Of a stretch of DNA of 40,057 bases, positions 1-7,701 are shown piece by piece. Both the position numbers and the translations under genes were made by a program. Source of the stretch: Nonomuraea zeae (lineage in GTDB: Bacteria; Actinomycetota; Actinomycetes; Streptosporangiales; Streptosporangiaceae); the NCBI RefSeq assembly GCF_005889725.1, contig NZ_VCKX01000093.1, forward strand, positions 1 to 40,057, read 5' to 3'. The stretch's first letter is position 1, and every line of letters starts with the position of its first letter. The notes under the pieces are model-generated. The model did not search any database and had not been told where the DNA came from. It saw only the letters and a list, made by a program, of their open reading frames with translations.

Positions 1-287
1 GGCGGAGGGTGGGCTGGTCAGTCGGGTGCGTGGGTCTGGTGGTGGTGGAGGGATGGAATGTCCGTTTCACCGTAGACGGTCAGGCTGGGGCGGCGCGGGA
101 GGTAGACTTTTCGATGGCCTGTCACGCAGGCCGACTTCGCATGCCCCATTGCGGACCGCGCCATCGGTCCGGGCCTTGTGCCCGGCTGGAGCGGTTTCGG
201 GGCATCAGGGCGGCAGACAACGCGCTGTCGCGGCACAACCGAGAACCGCGCCCATCCGCAGGGCGCCAAGACCTGGAGGACCAGCAC
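1..287 (+). promoter_or_regulatory. rpsB upstream/leader region
   Basis: This stretch before rpsB has no convincing gene. It contains several short inverted repeats: ACCGT-AG-ACGGT at 69-80, GGCCTG/CAGGCC at 116-132 with a 5-base loop, and GGACCG/CGGTCC at 153-170. These could form a structured 5' leader, and many bacteria autoregulate rpsB through its leader, but I cannot match a known leader fold. A Shine-Dalgarno GGAGGA lies at 275-280. The promoter is presumably here, but no clear -35/-10 pair stands out. Confidence 0.35.
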
Positions 288-1244
288 ATGGCCCCCGTCG
301 TCACCATGCGACAGCTGCTCGAGAGCGGCGTTCACTTCGGTCACCAGACCCGGCGCTGGAACCCGAAGATGAAGCGCTTCATCTTCACCGAGCGCAACGG
401 CATTTACATCATCGACCTGCAGAAGTCGCTGTCGTACATCGACCGTGCCTACGACTTCGTCAAGGAGACCGTCGCTCACGGCGGCACGATCCTGTTCATC
501 GGCACCAAGAAGCAGGCTCAGGAGGCCATCTCCGAGCAGGCCGCTCGGGTCGGCATGCCCTACGTGAACCAGCGCTGGCTGGGCGGCATGCTCACCAACT
601 TCTCCACCGTGCACAAGAGGCTTCAGCGTCTGAAGGAGCTCGAGGAGCTCGACTTCGACAACGTCGCCGCTTCGGGGCTCACCAAGAAGGAGCTCCTCAT
701 GCGCCGCCGCGAGAAGGACAAGCTCGAGCGTACGCTCGGCGGCATCCGTGACATGGGCCGCGTGCCCAGCGCGGTGTGGGTCGTCGACACCAAGAAGGAG
801 CACATCGCGATCAGCGAGGCCAAGAAGCTTGGCATCCCTGTGGTCGCGATCCTCGACACCAACTGCGACCCCGACGAGGTCGACTACCCGATCCCGGGCA
901 ACGACGACGCCATCCGCGCCGTCGGTCTGCTGACCAGGGTCGTCGCCGACGGTGTCGCCGCTGGTCTGATGGCTCGCTCCGGCGCCGCTCGCGGTGACGA
1001 GAAGCCGGCCGCCGCCGAGCCGCTGGCCGAGTGGGAGCGCGAGCTCATCGAGCAGGGCGCTGCTGAGCAGGGTGCCGGCGAGCGTGCGGCCGACGAGGCC
1101 GCCGCTCCCGAGGCTGCCGCTGAGCCCGAGACGGTTGCCGAGCCCGAGGCCGCGGAGGCCGAGGCTGTGGCGCCCGAGGCTGCTGCTGAGGAGAGCCCCG
1201 CTCCCGAGGCTGCGGCTGGGGACGAGTCCGAGCAGCAGGCCTGA
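288..1244 (+). CDS. rpsB: 30S ribosomal protein S2
   Basis: Small-subunit ribosomal protein S2, needed with S1 for mRNA binding on the 30S platform. The ATG at 288 follows GGAGGA with 7-base spacing and gives a 318-residue protein opening MAPVVTMRQLLESGVHFGHQ, the standard S2 start. The S2 core (residues 1 to about 235) has the expected FIGTKKQAQ and NQRWLGGMLTNF motifs. A longer upstream reading frame exists but its extra residues do not look like S2. The C-terminus (about 236-318) is a low-complexity Ala/Glu/Pro tail built from degenerate AAAPEAAAEPE-like repeats. Such tails occur in actinobacterial S2 proteins, but this one is long. It heads the translation-gene cluster but is separated from tsf by an unusually long gap. 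Confidence 0.97.
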   Translation: MAPVVTMRQLLESGVHFGHQTRRWNPKMKRFIFTERNGIYIIDLQKSLSYIDRAYDFVKETVAHGGTILFIGTKKQAQEAISEQAARVGMPYVNQRWLGGMLTNFSTVHKRLQRLKELEELDFDNVAASGLTKKELLMRRREKDKLERTLGGIRDMGRVPSAVWVVDTKKEHIAISEAKKLGIPVVAILDTNCDPDEVDYPIPGNDDAIRAVGLLTRVVADGVAAGLMARSGAARGDEKPAAAEPLAEWERELIEQGAAEQGAGERAADEAAAPEAAAEPETVAEPEAAEAEAVAPEAAAEESPAPEAAAGDESEQQA

Positions 1245-1378
1245 GCCCGAGAGCTGAGGCTGGCCTGAGCCGAAGGGCTGAGGCCGGTTCTGAGGCGCAG
1301 GCCTGAGGGTTGAGGGCGAGTCCGATACGCCGCCGCGAGGCGGCTGAGGGCGCGCCTGGGCCACAGGTCTGCGCAGGG

Positions 1379-1407
1379 CACAGCACGCACAGCACAGCAC
1401 AGCACAC
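1379..1407. repeat. CACAG-type microsatellite
   Basis: A short imperfect tandem run of the five-base unit CACAG/AGCAC, about five copies, in the rpsB-tsf gap. It is non-coding as far as I can see and is a likely site of replication slippage. Confidence 0.7.
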
Positions 1408-1515
1408 GGCAATTGCCCGGGCAGGGGACGGCGGTGCGGCAGGTTTGACCGCACGGCCGTCCGGCCCCGGGCAGATGGCCCGGCAAGCTCACGGCAAGGC
1501 GGCTGTCCCCGACGA

Positions 1516-1755
1516 GGTGGCATCCGGTTCGGGTGGTCGTCTCTGGTGGAGCGGCTGCCTTGTCCGGCGAGGTAGCCGCGTGGCAAGGCGGCGACCCGGC
1601 TGGGTGCGGCCGCCGCACCAGGCAACGTCCCGGCAGGGGCAGTTGCATCGTGAGGCAACGATCCGGCAGGGCGCGGTCGCGTCGCCAGGCAGGCATCCGG
1701 CGAGGGTGGTTGCATGGTGAGACAGCAGCCCGGCTGAACAGCTGAATATGGCGGA
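1516..1755. repeat. degenerate ~34-bp tandem repeat array
   Basis: About seven diverged units of 33-36 bases can be aligned by eye, beginning near 1516, 1551, 1587, 1621, 1654, 1688 and 1721. Most share a GGC(A/G)-rich start, a central (T/C)CCGGC or TCCGG, a G-rich middle and an end like TGGTGA, CGTGA or CACCA. The clearest are 1621-1653, 1654-1687 and 1688-1720. There are no spacers, so this is not a CRISPR array. Confidence 0.6.
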
Positions 1756-1972
1756 CCACCAGCCACTGAGCGTCCTGGACAGGGATCGGCCGCGGGTAAT
1801 GCGCGGTCCCCGGGCCGGGCGTTCAGTGTCAAAGCCGAAGCGGCAGGCCAGGCCGACGCACCCGAGCCCGGGGGCAAGGCTGGCCCTAGCTGAGGTACAG
1901 GCCGGTCAAAAGCACCCAAGCCTGGTCAGAGCTGAGGCGGTAGTCCGAGGCGAGGCTGGGCAGTATGCCGAT

Positions 1973-2024
1973 CGAAGCAGCAGCAAGGCCGGGCCGACCG
2001 AAGCAGCAGCAAGGCCGGGCCGAC
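1973..2024. repeat. perfect 26-bp tandem duplication
   Basis: Two identical adjacent 26-base copies (1973-1998 and 1999-2024), each beginning CGAAGCAGCAGCAAGG, lie about 115 bases upstream of tsf. Perfect identity points to a recent duplication. Confidence 0.9.
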
Positions 2025-2139
2025 CCGGGCCCAGAGCAAGACCACGGCTCCTCGTACGGCGGGACTCTGCCGGACGAACCAAGGGCGGGTGCCCGGCACC
2101 CATCCGATCCACGACGAAATCCCACAAGGAATAAGAGCA

Positions 2140-2973
2140 ATGGCTTCCGTGAACATGGCCGACGTCAAGCGGCTTCGCGAGATCACCGCTGCCGGCATGA
2201 TGGACTGCAAGAAGGCGCTGGAGGAGTCCGAGGGCGACTTCGACCGCGCCATCGAGCTGCTGCGCCTCAAGGGCGCCAAGGACGTGGGCAAGCGCGAGGC
2301 CCGCACCGCCTCCAACGGCCTCGTGGCGCTCAAGCAGGACGGCGACTCCTCTGCGGCGCTGCTCGAGCTCAACTGCGAGACCGACTTCGTGGCCAAGGGC
2401 GAGCGTTTCCAGGAGCTGGCCACCCAGGTCGTCGCGCACGTGCTCGAGACCAAGCCCGCCGACGTGGCGACGCTGCTGGAGTCCTCCTTCGACGGCAAGT
2501 CCGTCAAGGAGCACCTCGACTCGGCCAACGCCGCGCTCGGCGAGAAGATCGAGATCCGCCGCTTCGCGGTGCTGGAGGGCGGCTACATCGGCGCCTACAT
2601 GCACAAGACCGACCCGGCGCTGCCGCCGGCGGTCGGCGTGCTGGTCCAGCTCGACAAGCCGAACGCCGACGTCGCCAAGGACATCGCGCAGCACGCCGCG
2701 GCCATGGCCCCGCAGTACCTCAAGGCCGACTCCGTGCCGGCCGAGGTCGTCGAGAAGGAGCGCAAGCTCTTCGAGGAGATGACCCGCGAGGAGGGCAAGC
2801 CCGAGCAGGCGATCGCGAAGATCGTCGAGGGCCGCGTCAACGGCTGGTACAAGGACTTCACCCTTCTCCAGCAGGCCTTCGTCAAGGACAACAAGAAGAG
2901 CGTGGGCAAGTACGCCGACGAGAACGGCGTTGAGGTGCTGGGCTTTGTCCGCTTCAAGGTCGGTCAGGCTTAG
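2140..2973 (+). CDS. tsf: elongation factor Ts
   Basis: Guanine-nucleotide exchange factor that regenerates EF-Tu-GTP. The ATG at 2140 follows AAGGA with 9-base spacing and gives 277 residues, the usual actinobacterial length. The N-terminal UBA-like segment carries the signature TAAGMMDCKKALEES (about residues 16-30). The core motif NCETDFVAKGERF follows near residue 82, and the C-terminal dimerisation region is complete. An in-frame ATG at 2155 is a less likely start because it loses the Shine-Dalgarno spacing. It is followed 53 bases later by pyrH on the same strand. Confidence 0.96.
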   Translation: MASVNMADVKRLREITAAGMMDCKKALEESEGDFDRAIELLRLKGAKDVGKREARTASNGLVALKQDGDSSAALLELNCETDFVAKGERFQELATQVVAHVLETKPADVATLLESSFDGKSVKEHLDSANAALGEKIEIRRFAVLEGGYIGAYMHKTDPALPPAVGVLVQLDKPNADVAKDIAQHAAAMAPQYLKADSVPAEVVEKERKLFEEMTREEGKPEQAIAKIVEGRVNGWYKDFTLLQQAFVKDNKKSVGKYADENGVEVLGFVRFKVGQA

Positions 2974-3026
2974 GCTTAGGCAAGCTGCCAGCTCAACGAT
3001 CCGCCGAATTGAAGGAGGCCGCCGCC

Positions 3027-3818
3027 GTGCAGGACCACCGGGAGTCAGCCCACGAATCCACACGGACGGCGGCTTCCTCATCTCAAAACCCGCAAAGTCC
3101 ACTTAGATGGAAGCGGGTGATGTTGAAGCTGTCAGGCGAGGCGTTCGCTGGTGGCGAGCCGCTGGGCATCGATCCCGTGGTCGTCGATCACCTGGCCGAC
3201 TCGATCGCCGAGGCGGTCAAAGAGGGCGTGCAGGTCTCGGTCGTGGTCGGCGGCGGCAACATGTTCCGCGGCGCCACCCTCTCGCAGGGCGGCATAGACC
3301 GGGCCAGAGCCGACTACATGGGCATGCTCGGCACGGTCATCAACTGCCTGGCCCTGCAGGACTTCCTCGAACGGCGGGGCGTGGAGACACGCGTACAGAC
3401 CGCCATCACCATGCAGCAGGTGGCCGAGCCGTTCCTGCCGCGCCGCGCGATCAGGCACCTCGAAAAGGGGCGCGTGGTCATCTTCGGCGCCGGGCTCGGC
3501 TCGCCGTTCTTCTCCACCGACACCGCGGCGTCCCAGCGGGCCCTGGAGATCGGCGCCGAGGCGCTGCTCAAGGGCACCCAGGTGGACGGGATCTACGACT
3601 CCGACCCTCGTAAGAACCCGGATGCGGTCAGGTTCGACCACCTCGACTACGGCGAGGTGCTGCTCCGAGACCTCGCGGTCATGGACGCCACCGCGATCAG
3701 CCTGTGCAAGGACAACGATCTGCCCATCGTGGTCTTCGACCTCATGGGCGAGGGCAACATCCTGCGGGCGGTCCGCGGTGAGAAGATCGGCACGCTGGTG
3801 AGTCCCGCAGGCAAATGA
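3027..3818 (+). CDS. pyrH: UMP kinase
   Basis: Bacterial uridylate kinase of the amino-acid-kinase fold, making UDP from UMP. I chose the GTG at 3027 because AAGGAGG (3012-3018) precedes it by 8 bases; a TTG at 3009 lies upstream of that site. The product is 263 residues. A poorly conserved Ser/Thr/Gln-rich N-terminus of about 25 residues precedes the catalytic start RVMLKLSGEAF. The glycine-rich VVGGGNMFRG, GLGSPFFSTDTAA and DGIYDSDPRKNPDA motifs are all present. Position between tsf and frr is the standard bacterial order. Confidence 0.95.
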   Translation: MQDHRESAHESTRTAASSSQNPQSPLRWKRVMLKLSGEAFAGGEPLGIDPVVVDHLADSIAEAVKEGVQVSVVVGGGNMFRGATLSQGGIDRARADYMGMLGTVINCLALQDFLERRGVETRVQTAITMQQVAEPFLPRRAIRHLEKGRVVIFGAGLGSPFFSTDTAASQRALEIGAEALLKGTQVDGIYDSDPRKNPDAVRFDHLDYGEVLLRDLAVMDATAISLCKDNDLPIVVFDLMGEGNILRAVRGEKIGTLVSPAGK

Positions 3819-3861
3819 GGGAGCGAGCCCGACCCCGCCAGCTAGAAGACAGGGAGCCGCT

Positions 3862-4419
3862 GTGATCGACGAAACCCTCCTCGAAGCCGAGGAAAAGATG
3901 GACAAGGCCGTCTCGGTCGCGAAGGAGGACTTCGCGACCATCCGTACGGGCCGAGTCACCCCCTCGATGTTCAACAAGATCAATGCCGAGTACTACGGCA
4001 CGCCGACGCCGATCCAGCAGCTGGCGTCGTTCCACGTGCCAGAGGCGCGCATGGTGCTCATCCAGCCTTATGACAAGAGCTCGATGAGCGCGATCGAGCG
4101 CGCCATCCGCGACTCGGACCTCGGCGTCAACCCGACCGACGACGGCAATGTGATCCGCGTGACGTTCCCGGAGCTGTCCGAGGAGCGCCGCAGGGACTAC
4201 ATCAAGGTCGCCAGGAACAAGGGCGAGCACGCCAAGGTCTCCGTGCGCAACATCCGCCGCTCCGCCAAGGAGATCCTCGACAAGATGATCAAGGATGGCG
4301 AGGCGGGCGAGGACGAGGTCAGGCGGGCCGAGAAGGAGCTCGACGACCTCACCCAGAAGCACGTCGCCAAGATCGACGAGCTGCTCAAGCACAAGGAAAC
4401 CGAGCTGCTCGAAGTCTGA
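3862..4419 (+). CDS. frr: ribosome recycling factor
   Basis: RRF, which with EF-G splits post-termination ribosomes. The GTG start at 3862 follows AGGGAG (3851-3856). The 185-residue product is exactly family length. It begins MIDETLLEAEEKMDKAV and contains the conserved RTGRVTPSMFNKI segment and RDYIKVARNKGEHAKVSVRN, which lead into the long helical domain I. It is complete, with no unusual features, and co-directional with pyrH (43-base gap) and cdsA. Confidence 0.96.
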   Translation: MIDETLLEAEEKMDKAVSVAKEDFATIRTGRVTPSMFNKINAEYYGTPTPIQQLASFHVPEARMVLIQPYDKSSMSAIERAIRDSDLGVNPTDDGNVIRVTFPELSEERRRDYIKVARNKGEHAKVSVRNIRRSAKEILDKMIKDGEAGEDEVRRAEKELDDLTQKHVAKIDELLKHKETELLEV

Positions 4420-4479
4420 GCGGCGCGCCGCACGGCGGACCCGCGTTCAGCGGGCCGCCTCAGGTAGCGGGTCTGCACT

Positions 4480-4508
4480 ACGGCCCTCGTCGTGGCGGCG
4501 AGGGCCGT
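4480..4508 (+). terminator. strong hairpin between frr and cdsA
   Basis: Perfect 10-bp stem ACGGCCCTCG/CGAGGGCCGT with a 9-base loop, ending 8 bases before the cdsA Shine-Dalgarno (GGAGA, 4516-4520). No T tract follows, so it may be a GC-rich terminator for the upstream operon, a processing or attenuation element, or both. Confidence 0.5.
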
Positions 4509-4525
4509 GGCTCTTGGAGAACTCT

Positions 4526-5365
4526 GTGGAAGAACGTACGGCTGGCACCAGCTCGAGCGGCGGCAGCCGTACCGGAAGGAACCTGCCTGCCGCGATAGCG
4601 GTCGGCGTGGTGCTGGGCGCACTGACCATCGGCTCGCTCTACACGATCAAGGAGCTCTTCCTCGTGGTCGTGGTGGCGGCCGTGGGTGTCGGTGTGCTCG
4701 AGCTGATCAAGGCGTTGCGCACCCGCGACATCAAGGTGCCCGCCGTGCCGGTGCTCGTGGGCCTGGTCGGGATGCAGGCGGGCGCGTACTTCGGCGGGCC
4801 GGTCTGGCTGATCGCGGCCTTCGCGGTGTTCGCGTTCGTGCTGCTGATCTGGCGGATGTTCAGCGACGGCACCGAGGGTTACGTACGCGACGCGACGGCG
4901 TCGGTGTTCACGCTGTTCTATCCCGCGATGCTGAGCGCGTTCGTGGCGCTGATGCTCACGGAGAGCGACGGCCACCACCGGGTGCTGATCTTCGTCGCGG
5001 TGACCGTGGCCAGTGACATCGGCGGCTACATCGCCGGAGTGCTGTTCGGCAGGCACCGGATGACGGTCATCAGCCCGAAGAAGACCTGGGAAGGGCTGGC
5101 CGGGTCCATCATCGCGTGCACGGCGGTCGGGGCCTGGCTGGTGGTGTGGCTGCTCGGCGGCGACATCTGGCAGGGCGCGCTGATCGGCGCGCTGGCGGCG
5201 CTGCTGGCGACCGTGGGCGACCTGATCGAGTCGATGATCAAGCGGGATCTCGGCATCAAGGACCTGGGCACGATCCTGCCCGGCCACGGCGGGCTGATGG
5301 ACCGGCTCGACTCGCTGGTGACGACGCTGGTGCCGGCCTGGCTGCTGATGACGTTGTTCTTCTAG
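4526..5365 (+). CDS. cdsA: phosphatidate cytidylyltransferase (CDP-DAG synthase)
   Basis: Integral membrane enzyme making CDP-diacylglycerol from phosphatidate and CTP, the entry to phospholipids including phosphatidylinositol. The GTG at 4526 with GGAGA 5 bases upstream gives 279 residues; a TTG at 4514 is also in frame. A short hydrophilic Ser/Gly-rich N-terminus precedes about eight hydrophobic helices. The CDS signature is complete near the C-terminus: SMIKRDLGIKDLG followed by LPGHGGLMDRLDS. The frr-cdsA order is conserved in actinobacteria. A convergent hairpin overlaps its stop codon. Confidence 0.95.
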   Translation: MEERTAGTSSSGGSRTGRNLPAAIAVGVVLGALTIGSLYTIKELFLVVVVAAVGVGVLELIKALRTRDIKVPAVPVLVGLVGMQAGAYFGGPVWLIAAFAVFAFVLLIWRMFSDGTEGYVRDATASVFTLFYPAMLSAFVALMLTESDGHHRVLIFVAVTVASDIGGYIAGVLFGRHRMTVISPKKTWEGLAGSIIACTAVGAWLVVWLLGGDIWQGALIGALAALLATVGDLIESMIKRDLGIKDLGTILPGHGGLMDRLDSLVTTLVPAWLLMTLFF

Positions 5366-5382
5366 CCCGCTGGTGGGGCTAG
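5362..5382. terminator. convergent terminator cdsA / SUFU gene
   Basis: CTAGCCC/GGGCTAG, a 7-bp stem with a 7-base loop. It overlaps the cdsA stop codon and the end of the oppositely oriented SUFU-domain gene, so it could serve both directions. Confidence 0.55.
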
Positions 5383-6401
5383 TGGTGCTGGGCCTCCAGC
5401 GCCTCGGCGGTGACCGGGGTCAGCCAGAGCCACCGTACGGCCTCACCGCCGAACCCGAATCCTGACATGTCGGGCATGCCGGGAGGGTCGGCGCGCATCA
5501 GGACGCCCGAGTACTGGGACCCCAGGGGGAACGTCGAAGGCTCGTGATACCACCGCGCCGTGTGCCCGTGGCCGAGCCAGGTGACCGAATGCCACGGATA
5601 TTGTGACAGCCACACCAGCAGCAGCGCCGCGTCCCTGGGGTCCTCGATCGTCGCCACGGCCAGCTCGATCCGGGCGTACGCGCCCGGCCGGTCGATCCAC
5701 TGCTCGACCGTGGGCATCCGCTGGCAGCTCATCCCGACCGTGGACAGTACGCTGAAGCCGCGTTCGGCGTGCGGCGGGCGTTCGGTGATGCCGACGGTGG
5801 GCAGTCGCTCACCGCTGGCGTCCCAGTAGCGGCCGGCCGGCCCGAGCACCCGATCCAGATGCCCCATCACGAACTGCTGGAACGACGGCCACGACCCCTC
5901 ACCGTGCCGCCAGCGCCAGTAGGACCTGGCGTTGGAGATGCGGGGACGCAGCCCTTCGAGCGCCTCCGACAGGGCCCAGGCGAAGGGCGACTCGCCCACC
6001 GCGTCACGCGCGTAGCCGGGCATGCCCCTGCTCATGTCGGCCCAGCCGGGGATGACCGCCAGCAGGTCGTCGTCCTCGTACAGGGCGACCCCGTCACCCT
6101 CCTCGAACCACAGCGCGCTGAGCTGCCCGAGCGGCCGGCGGCCGTCCGGGTGCAGCGTGTTGGGCCTGGGCATCAGCGGCGGGAGCCCGGCGTTGATCCG
6201 GGCCAGGTCCACCACGGGCGGGGCGGGACGATGATTGGCCAGCCAGACCGCGCCGTGGACCGTGCCGTCCGGCGAGCACAGGTAAGCTACCGAGGAGTCC
6301 TCGTCCCGCTCGACGACGAGCGTCCGGCTGCCGTACGGGTTACCGGCGGCGAGCACGACCTCGGTGCCACCCTCGCTAGATGCCGACCGAAAAATCGCCA
6401 T
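5379..6401 (-). CDS. Suppressor-of-fused (SUFU) domain protein
   Basis: A 340-residue soluble protein using the ATG at 6401; an upstream in-frame start at 6464 would run into the rlmN leader. The C-terminal half resembles the bacterial SUFU family. Cues are RGFSVLSTVGMS, then LLVWLSQYPW, TWLGHGHTARWY, STFPLG, and the closing GFGFGGEAVRWLWLTPVTA. The N-terminal half (about 1-160) is not one I recognise. Bacterial SUFU proteins are known from comparative genomics as immunity proteins in polymorphic-toxin loci, but no toxin gene is adjacent here. Function is therefore unassigned. It is antisense to the surrounding housekeeping genes, suggesting insertion into the cdsA-rlmN interval. Confidence 0.8.
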   Translation of the reverse strand: MAIFRSASSEGGTEVVLAAGNPYGSRTLVVERDEDSSVAYLCSPDGTVHGAVWLANHRPAPPVVDLARINAGLPPLMPRPNTLHPDGRRPLGQLSALWFEEGDGVALYEDDDLLAVIPGWADMSRGMPGYARDAVGESPFAWALSEALEGLRPRISNARSYWRWRHGEGSWPSFQQFVMGHLDRVLGPAGRYWDASGERLPTVGITERPPHAERGFSVLSTVGMSCQRMPTVEQWIDRPGAYARIELAVATIEDPRDAALLLVWLSQYPWHSVTWLGHGHTARWYHEPSTFPLGSQYSGVLMRADPPGMPDMSGFGFGGEAVRWLWLTPVTAEALEAQHH

Positions 6402-6520
6402 ACGTGATGACTGTAGATCGGGCGGTGAGCCCGATGCGAGCCGTACCGTGACCAGGAATGCCACCTCCGATCCAAGCGTTCAATACCCTGGTCCACAACC
6501 CCTCAAGCAAAGGCAGGAAC

Positions 6521-7621
6521 GTGTCCCAGCCCCCAGGCCAGCTCACCTTCGTCGCGCCCCGGCGGGCCAAGCCCGCACGGCATCTGGCCGACCTGTCGAT
6601 GGCCGAGCGGCGGGTCGCGGTGACCGAGCTGGGCGAGAAGGCGTTCCGCGCCGACCAGCTCTCCCGCCACTACTTCGAGCGCCTGACCACCGACGTCGGC
6701 GCCATGACGGACCTGCCCGCGGCGGCCCGCGAGAAGCTGTCCGCTCTGCTGCCCAGCCTGCTCACCCCGGTCAAGGAGCAGACCACCGACAGCGGCACCA
6801 CCCGTAAGACGCTGTGGCGGCTCTTCGACGGCGCGCTGGTCGAGTCGGTGCTCATGCGCTATCCCGACCGGGTCACGATGTGCGTGTCGTCGCAGGCCGG
6901 TTGCGGCATGAACTGCCCGTTCTGCGCCACGGGACAGGCGGGCCTGACCCGCAACATGTCCACCGCGGAGATCGTCGAGCAGGTGGTCTCGGGCGCCCGC
7001 GCGCTGGCGGCCGGCGAGGTGCCCGGGGGTCCCGGCCGGGTGAGCAACATCGTGTTCATGGGCATGGGCGAGCCGCTGGCCAACTACAAGCAGGTGATCG
7101 GCGCGGTCCGCCGCATGGTGGAGCCCGCGCCCGACGGGCTCGGCATCTCCGCCCGTGGCGTCACGGTGTCCACCGTGGGCCTCGTGCCCGCCATCGGCAA
7201 GCTCGCCGACGAGGGGCTGCCCGTCACGCTCGCGCTGTCCCTGCACGCGCCGGACGACGAGCTGCGTGACACGCTGGTGCCGATCAACACGCGGTGGAAG
7301 GTCGCCGAGGTCCTCGAGGCCGCGTGGGCGTACGCGGCCAGGACCAAGCGGCGGGTCTCGATCGAGTACGCCCTGATCAAGGACATCAACGACCAGGAGT
7401 GGCGAGCGGACCTGCTCGGCAAGCTGGTCAAGAACAAACTGGTGCACGTCAACCTGATCCCGCTCAACCCCACGCCCGGCTCCAAGTGGACGGCGTCACG
7501 GCCGGAGGACGAGCGGGCGTTCGTTCGGCGGCTGCAGTTCCACGGCGTGCCGGTGACGGTCCGCGACACGCGCGGGCGCGAGATCGACGGCGCCTGCGGC
7601 CAGCTCGCCGCCGCGGAGTAA
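6521..7621 (+). CDS. rlmN: 23S rRNA (adenine(2503)-C(2))-methyltransferase
   Basis: Radical-SAM enzyme that methylates C2 of A2503 in 23S rRNA, and A37 in some tRNAs. The radical-SAM cluster motif is C128-x3-C132-x2-C135 within GCGMNCPFCATGQAG. The resolving cysteine is C359 in the C-terminal DGACGQLA. I start at GTG 6521 because the family usually begins just before LTFVAPRRAKPARHLADL; this gives 366 residues. An ATG at 6458 is also in frame. Neither start has ideal Shine-Dalgarno spacing (AGGA at 6515-6518 is close). It is divergent from the SUFU-domain gene, so their promoters share about 120 bases. Confidence 0.94.
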   Translation: MSQPPGQLTFVAPRRAKPARHLADLSMAERRVAVTELGEKAFRADQLSRHYFERLTTDVGAMTDLPAAAREKLSALLPSLLTPVKEQTTDSGTTRKTLWRLFDGALVESVLMRYPDRVTMCVSSQAGCGMNCPFCATGQAGLTRNMSTAEIVEQVVSGARALAAGEVPGGPGRVSNIVFMGMGEPLANYKQVIGAVRRMVEPAPDGLGISARGVTVSTVGLVPAIGKLADEGLPVTLALSLHAPDDELRDTLVPINTRWKVAEVLEAAWAYAARTKRRVSIEYALIKDINDQEWRADLLGKLVKNKLVHVNLIPLNPTPGSKWTASRPEDERAFVRRLQFHGVPVTVRDTRGREIDGACGQLAAAE

Positions 7622-7645
7622 CCGCGCCCTCCGCATGAGCACCAC

Positions 7646-7680
7646 CAGCACCACCAGCCCGACGCGGGCGGGTGGTGCTG
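7646..7680. terminator. bidirectional terminator after rlmN
   Basis: A long hairpin of 16-base arms, CAGCACCACCAGCCCG and CGGGCGGGTGGTGCTG, with one mismatch and a 3-base loop. It lies between the convergent rlmN and SGNH hydrolase genes. Confidence 0.75.
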
Positions 7681-7701
7681 GGTCAGTGGGGTGCGCTGGG
7701 A

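Larger units (their letters stand above)
1245..2139. other. long repeat-rich gap between rpsB and tsf
   Basis: About 895 bases with no gene I can support, where rpsB and tsf normally lie close together. From the left it holds CTGAG/GCTGAGGC-rich sequence resembling the rpsB tail codons (1245-1320), a CACAG-type microsatellite (1379-1407), a degenerate tandem array of 33-36 base units (1516-1755), and a perfect 26-base duplication (1973-2024). Open frames exist on both strands but are low complexity, lack ribosome binding sites and have no recognisable domain. The tsf Shine-Dalgarno AAGGA sits at 2126-2130. Confidence 0.7.

Noticed and set aside
1310..1720. Open frame of about 136 codons in the rpsB-tsf gap
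   Set aside because: No ribosome binding site, repeat-derived composition and no recognisable domain.
1516..1755. Possible CRISPR array from regularly sized repeats
   Set aside because: Units are contiguous, diverged and have no spacers; no cas genes are present.
18..1919. Long open frame on the minus strand across rpsB and the gap
   Set aside because: High GC keeps antisense frames open. The translation is low complexity and lies antisense to rpsB.
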